64,000 bases of DNA from the NCBI RefSeq assembly GCF_024323335.1, contig NC_066584.1:422325319-422389318 (forward strand), read 5' to 3'. Below are positions 59,591 through 64,000 of this stretch, piece after piece. The notes beneath the pieces were generated by a model. The model was not told the origin of the DNA. It saw only the letters and a list, made by a program, of their open reading frames with translations, and did no database searches. A program made the position numbers and the translations under genes. Source of the DNA: Lathyrus oleraceus (taxonomy: Eukaryota > Streptophyta > Magnoliopsida > Fabales > Fabaceae). The number at the start of each line of letters is the position of its first letter. The stretch's first letter is position 1.

Positions 59591-61477
59591 TGTAACATTA
59601 GTCTTAGGAACCCATTTCTTCTTGTTGATAGGCCTGTAATGTGTGGGTCTGGGTTGATAGTGAGTCTGTTGATGAACATGGCTAGGATAACCATACAGCT
59701 TATAACAGGAAGACCTAGAGTGTCCAGATTTCCCACAGTATTGACATCTCCATCTTTGGTGTTTGCCATCCTGCTGTTTTCTCTTCTGATGATGTTGATG
59801 AAAGGGGGTAGGGTAACCATACAGCTTATAGCAGAAGGGCCTTGAGTGTCCAAATTTCCCACAGTAATGACATCTCCATCTTTGGTGTTTGTCTTTTTGC
59901 TATTCTTTCTTCTGATGATGTGACATCTTGGAACTGCTCTTACTATTGCTGCATTTGGGTTTAGCTTTAGGTTTACAGCCAGTGTAACTACTTTCAGCCT
60001 TAGTTTTATGGTACCCTATTCCAGATTTGACTCCTGTGATTTGTCCAGTTTGAAGAATCTTGTCTAAGGAGTCAGATCCAATGTTCAGCATCCTTACATA
60101 CTTGGTTGTCTCTTCTAGTTTTGAGTTTAAGAGCACAACTTCAGTTTTTAGTTTGAAGATGGTTTCCACTTGTTCTGCTTTTTCTTTCTCCAGTTGAACT
60201 ATCTTCTGGCTCTCAACTTGTTGATCTTCATCTAGCTTGACCTTTAGAGCCACAACTTCTGTTTTCAATTTGGAGATGGTTTCCAAGTATTCTACCTTCT
60301 CATTCTCAAGTTGAGTTATGTCTTTCTTCTGGTTTAAAGACTGCTTGTTCAGCTCTACACTTTTCTGACACAGCTCTCTGTAGGTAGAGGCCAATTCCTC
60401 AAAGTTTACTTCACCATCACTTGAGTCTTCATCAGATTCCCATCTTCATGTCAAAGCAGTCACAAGATTTGCAGCCTCCTCTGTATCACTCTCATCTGAC
60501 CAGGTGGCAGCAAGACTCATCTTCTGCTTCTTGAGGTAGGTACCACATTCAGTCCTGATGTGTCCATACCCATCACATTCATAGCACTGAACCTCTTTTC
60601 CTTCTTTGAGCTTCTCATCTGCTCTTGCTCTTCTTCCAGCATTGTTGGATTTACTGATGTCAGATGAGATGTTCTTGACATTTGCCTTTGATCTTACATC
60701 CATCTTTTTCAACAGTTTATTGAACTGCCTTCCCAACATAGCTACTTCATTGACAAGATCTTCATCACCCTCCTGACTCTTATCCTCTTCTGTGTTTGAC
60801 ATGAAGGCAATGCTCTTTGTTTTCCTTTCAACACCATCATTTAACCCTAACTCAAAGGTTTGGAGGGAACCAATTAGCTCATCTACCCTCATGTTGGAGA
60901 TGTCTTGAGATTCTTCTATTGCAATTACCTTCATAGCAAATCTCTTGGGGAGTGACCTGAGAATTTTTCTTACTAGTTTTTCATCTGTCATCTTTTCTCC
61001 CAGGGCTCCTGAGGCATTAGCAATTTCAAGGATACTCATGTGAAATTCATGAATATTCTCTTCTTCTTTCATCCTTAAGATTTCAAACTTGGAGGTGAGT
61101 AGTTGTAGTCTAGACATCTTTACCCTGGATGTGCCTTCATGAGTGGTCTTGAGAATGTCCCAAGCATCTTTAGCTATTTCACAATTGTTTACCAATCTGA
61201 AGATGTTCTTGTCCACTCCATTGAAGATGGCATTCAAAGCTTTAGAATTCCCAAGGGCTAGGTCATCCTCCTCCTTGGACCATTGTTCTTCAGGCTTTTT
61301 CTCAGTAGTGGCTTCTCATTCTTTAGTAACAACAGGATGCACCCAGCCTGTCAAGACAACTTTCCACGCCTTGTTATCAAGGGATTTTGAAAAGGCTACC
61401 ATTCTTGGTTTCCAATAGTCATAGTTAGAACCATCCAAAATTGGTGGCCTATGAACAGATCCTCCATCCCTCTCCAT
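59591..61477 (-). pseudogene. copia-3 gag, three in-frame stops
   Basis: Start ATG at 61477 as in copia-2 (the same first residues). The capsid-like domain runs to about 60850. Zinc knuckle 1 is intact at 60544-60586 (CYECDGYGHIRTEC), then a coiled-coil region with an internal repeat (QKKDITQLENEKVEYLETIS and QKIVQLEKEKAEQVETIFKL). The second knuckle is duplicated (see 59685-59929). Stops in the same frame are TGA at 61316-61318, TGA at 60446-60448 and TAG at 59900-59902. Confidence 0.9.
59685..59929 (-). repeat. 126-bp in-frame duplication of the second zinc knuckle
   Basis: The blocks starting GGATAACCATACAGCTTATA (59685) and GGGTAACCATACAGCTTATA (59811) are 126 bp apart, 42 codons. Each encodes a full CCHC box (CHYCGKFGHSRPFC and CQYCGKSGHSRSSC), so this gag has three knuckles. 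Confidence 0.88.
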
Positions 61478-61530
61478 TGTACCAGAAAGTATTCTCCCTA
61501 GATCTCACCCAGAGCCAGAGTAGGATGCCT

Positions 61531-61542
61531 GCTCTGATACCA
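61531..61542 (-). other. copia-3 primer binding site
   Basis: GCTCTGATACCA reads TGGTATCAGAGC on the minus strand, two bases inside the 5' LTR, a standard initiator-Met site. Confidence 0.93.
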
Positions 61543-61544
61543 AT

Positions 61545-62655
61545 TGAAATTCTGGTATCAAATATAAGATGTCGAAGGTGATGTTACGACACTAATATCT
61601 GTTAATACACAATGGAAATATAAACAGAATTGTAAAGCAAATCACACAAGCAATTGTTAACCCAGTTCGGTGCAACTCACCTATGTCTGGGGGCTACCAA
61701 GCCAGAAAGGAAATTCACTATAATAGAATTAGTTCAAAGACTATCCGTACACTTCAACAAGTTACAGTCTTTCTCACCTAATCTCTACCCGTGCAACTTC
61801 TACCTAAGCACTCTTAGATATGAGAACCCACTCACTTCCCTTACAATCACACACCCGTGATTTTAAACAACAATCCTTGTGAAAAGAAAATACTTTTCAA
61901 TTACAAAACTCTTGATTTTACTTCACAGTTTCAATCAAGAAGACACACTCTTGATCTTGCTTCACATCTTTGATCAAGAAGACAAATCAGTCCAATTCAA
62001 TCATCAATGGATGACTTGAATGACCTACAGACACAAACCCTAGCTCTCTCTCTAAATTTCGCTCAGTCTTGGTTGTGTGTCCAAACAGGTTTTCTAAGCC
62101 CCTTTTTATAGAAGCAATCTGCTGGGCTTGGATATCTTGAAAACCCTAAATATATTTTCCAATCAAATCTTTTTATAACAGTTGTATAGATCTCCTTGGA
62201 AAATAATCAAATCTGGTTGAAATCACTGATTGAATACGCCAGCTAGCCATATCTTCAATCAACCAATGATTGCCAATACTTGTGCAATCACAAAACACCA
62301 GACATTCATACTGAATGTTCTGTGTACAGGATGTCATGACATCGGGTCTGACATCCTAGAAAAATCCTGCATAATCCAATTTCCTTTTATAGCAGGTACA
62401 ACCATATCAGATACCATGACATTGTGTATGTCATCTGAAACAATCCTGCATGAACATGTCTTCCATATAAGCTCCAGCAGGTACAACCAATATCAGAAGC
62501 CTTGTCATTGTATGTGGCATTCTGAAACAATCCTGCTTGCACATGTTCTTTAACTCCAGCAGGTACATAGGATATCTCATGTTAAGACATCACACATGAC
62601 ATCTTGTGAACACTCTTTGTTTTACCAAAATTACTGCCAACACTTAGAATCAACA
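61545..62655 (-). repeat. copia-3 5' LTR (1111 bp)
   Basis: TATA complement at 62099-62110 and GATGTCATGACATC at 62330-62343. It is followed by CAAAT and then the continuation of LTR B. Confidence 0.95.
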
Positions 62656-63375
62656 CAAATAAATTTTTGATGAACATGAAAGTTATTCATATTGTCCTTA
62701 AGAACATTTTTGCTTTTGGGATCATCTCCAGTTGACCTACACATAAAAAGTTAGGTCTCAGTGCACTTGAAAATAGTCAGATGAATTGACTGATCAACTT
62801 TCCAAGTCCACAACTCATATCTTGATGAATTGATGATTGAGGACACTCAAATAAGTTCAAATATGCATGAAATGATGAATTAGAGAACTTCCCTTGATTG
62901 CATTTGACCATGGGCTGAGGTTGCTTCATGAGCAAGGCATTGTAGGTGATCAGCTGAATTAGGGTTTCCTTGAGGAACAAACCTCAAACCCTTTGATTTG
63001 CTTTGATCAAAATGATGAGTTGAGATGCTAGGGAGGCATATTTGATGGATGAGAGCTTTGGGAACCATTACCATGTTTGCTTTCATCTTCTTTTGACCAT
63101 ATCTTTGCACAAAGGATCTCCTAGAAGCTTTTGACCTTGTGGTTGCTCAAGCTACAAACAAAAGATGTTAGTGACATATTTTTGTGCTTTTGGTTAGTAA
63201 AATCAAATGAGAAAAGAAATAATATACAATTCAAGCATACTTGGTGATCTCAAACCACTCACAAGAGGTCGCACCCAAAGGCAAAGGGAACCAAGATGCT
63301 CATGATCCTTGAGGCTTTGCAAATGCAATGTTACGATGCCATGAGGGATCTTACGGCCAAAATTGGGGTCTTATA
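62656..63375 (-). mobile_element. Ogre B 3' LTR (family X), segment 2 of 2
   Basis: This resumes LTR B after copia-3 and ends GGGGTCTTATA, where LTR A has TTTCA. So the element-sense start is TATAAGACC, with TG mutated to TA. The LTR without copia-3 and its duplicated CAAAT is 4836 bp, close to 4842 bp in A. Confidence 0.88.
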
Positions 63376-64000
63376 GATGCCCTTATTTAAGGTTATTCTA
63401 GCCGGAGAATTGAAGGTTAAAATCTTCGTCTCGACGAGGTAGAATGGGCTTAAATAATATCAGAGAGACGAATTTTGGTCCCTAAGAGACCTCATGATGC
63501 AAACTTATGTATGCAAAAAGATAATACTCTGTGGAGATATGTGTCCACAAAGAAAGAAAAGAAATCAGGAGAAACTGATAATCTATATGATTAATTCACT
63601 CCATGGGACTGAGACTCTGAGGACTCTCATGGGGATAAGAAAAGGAATAAGATGCGTGAGCAGGTCATGACTCAAAGCTTGGGGAGCAGAATTCCTCAAG
63701 GAGTAAATCGATGGAAAGACCCGAGCTGACTCAAAGGCGCGTGTATTGGGGAATATGCCAATACAACAAAAGTTATCCGTAATGGATACTTCGGATGAAG
63801 ATCCGGACTTGGGCTGGGAGAATCCACTAAGGGACCTCGCTGGGGCAAACCCAAACAAAAAAACTCCTCTGAGGAAGCAACGGGATGAGGTATTACCGGT
63901 TACTGGGTAATAAGCTCAAAGAGACATGTGATCCGAACACCGGTATAAGGGTGAGGGAACAATATGCTCGGGGGAATGAATATCTAAGACCGGTATAAAG
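63376..64000 (-). mobile_element. Ogre B internal region (3' end), continues beyond window
   Basis: Homologous to Ogre A 33728-34370: PPT complement GATGCCCTTATT at 63376-63387, the AAAATCTTCGTCTCGACGAG block, and TACCGGTTACTGGGTA motifs near 63894, 63940 and 63990. No coding sequence is reached. Confidence 0.85.

Larger units (their letters stand above)
54977..62655 (-). mobile_element. copia-3: complete but deletion-derived Ty1/copia (SIRE-like) element
   Basis: A 7679-bp element between two CAAAT copies (54972-54976 and 62656-62660), with two 1111-bp LTRs starting TGAAA and ending CAACA. Internal order on the minus strand is PBS, gag with duplicated zinc knuckle, protease, pre-integrase, RNase H remnant, envelope-like ORF, PPT. 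The integrase core and RT are absent. The LTRs differ at about two dozen positions (near 2 %), so it is among the youngest insertions here. It is inserted in LTR B and closely related to copia-2. Confidence 0.95.

Noticed and set aside
1..64000. Host protein-coding, tRNA or rRNA genes
   Set aside because: Every long frame belongs to a retrotransposon; I saw no tRNA cloverleaf or rRNA signature. The Met-tRNA-like matches are primer sites.

Overview
The window is plant heterochromatin-like intergenic DNA made almost entirely of nested LTR retrotransposons. I see no host gene, rRNA or tRNA. Two groups occur. (1) Ty1/copia elements with LTRs of 1.1-1.5 kb, an initiator-Met-type primer site and, in two of them, an envelope-like ORF after pol; this fits the SIRE/Maximus lineage. 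(2) Ty3/gypsy elements with 4.6-5.0 kb LTRs, a PR-intron-RT-RNaseH-second RNase H-integrase order, and A/T-rich LTRs; this fits the Tat/Ogre lineage. That mix, with Ogre dominant, points to a legume of tribe Fabeae (pea, vetch, faba bean, lentil, Lathyrus group). The lineage call is from memory of these families, not from a search.

Layout, left to right. 1-565: minus-strand copia LTR (copia-0), cut by the window edge, sitting in 566-621, a scrap of the 3' internal region of an Ogre-like element (H). 622-21119: a minus-strand Ogre-type LTR (D), interrupted by copia-1 (1604-9608, minus, TSD CTTTC) and copia-2 (12640-20387, plus, TSD ATTAT). 21120-25638: a plus-strand LTR of the same family (E). 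25639-28885: a minus-strand LTR (C). 28886-50855: the 3' LTR and much of the pol region of a minus-strand Ogre (A). A solo LTR of a second Ogre family (F, plus, 40045-49680, TSD ACCTG) lies exactly at A's intron 3' splice site, and inside F is another solo LTR in the opposite direction (G, minus, 43815-48832, TSD GGCAC). 50856-63375: minus-strand 3' LTR of element B, inserted in A's protease region and itself interrupted by copia-3 (54977-62655, minus, TSD CAAAT). 63376-64000: start of B's internal region.

Reading the boundaries as successive insertions gives a seven-deep nest: H > D > E > C > A > B > copia-3, and a parallel branch A > F > G. Target-site duplications are visible at both ends for copia-1, copia-2, copia-3, F and G; for A, B, C, D and E only one end lies in the window.

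All coding regions are damaged. Copia-2 keeps integrase and RT but has stops, a frameshift and changed catalytic residues, and has no envelope-like ORF. Copia-1 and copia-3 are the reverse: most of integrase, all of RT and most of RNase H are deleted, while the envelope-like ORF remains nearly full length. Ogre A has five nonsense codons and one frameshift in pol.

The most interesting signals are structural: two conserved palindromes in all five family-X Ogre LTRs, alternating hairpin arrays with compensating base changes in the family-Y LTRs, three hairpins with covarying arms just 3' of Ogre A's integrase, and a primer-site-like 9-mer whose edge lies exactly 62 bp from the LTR end in six LTRs of two families.
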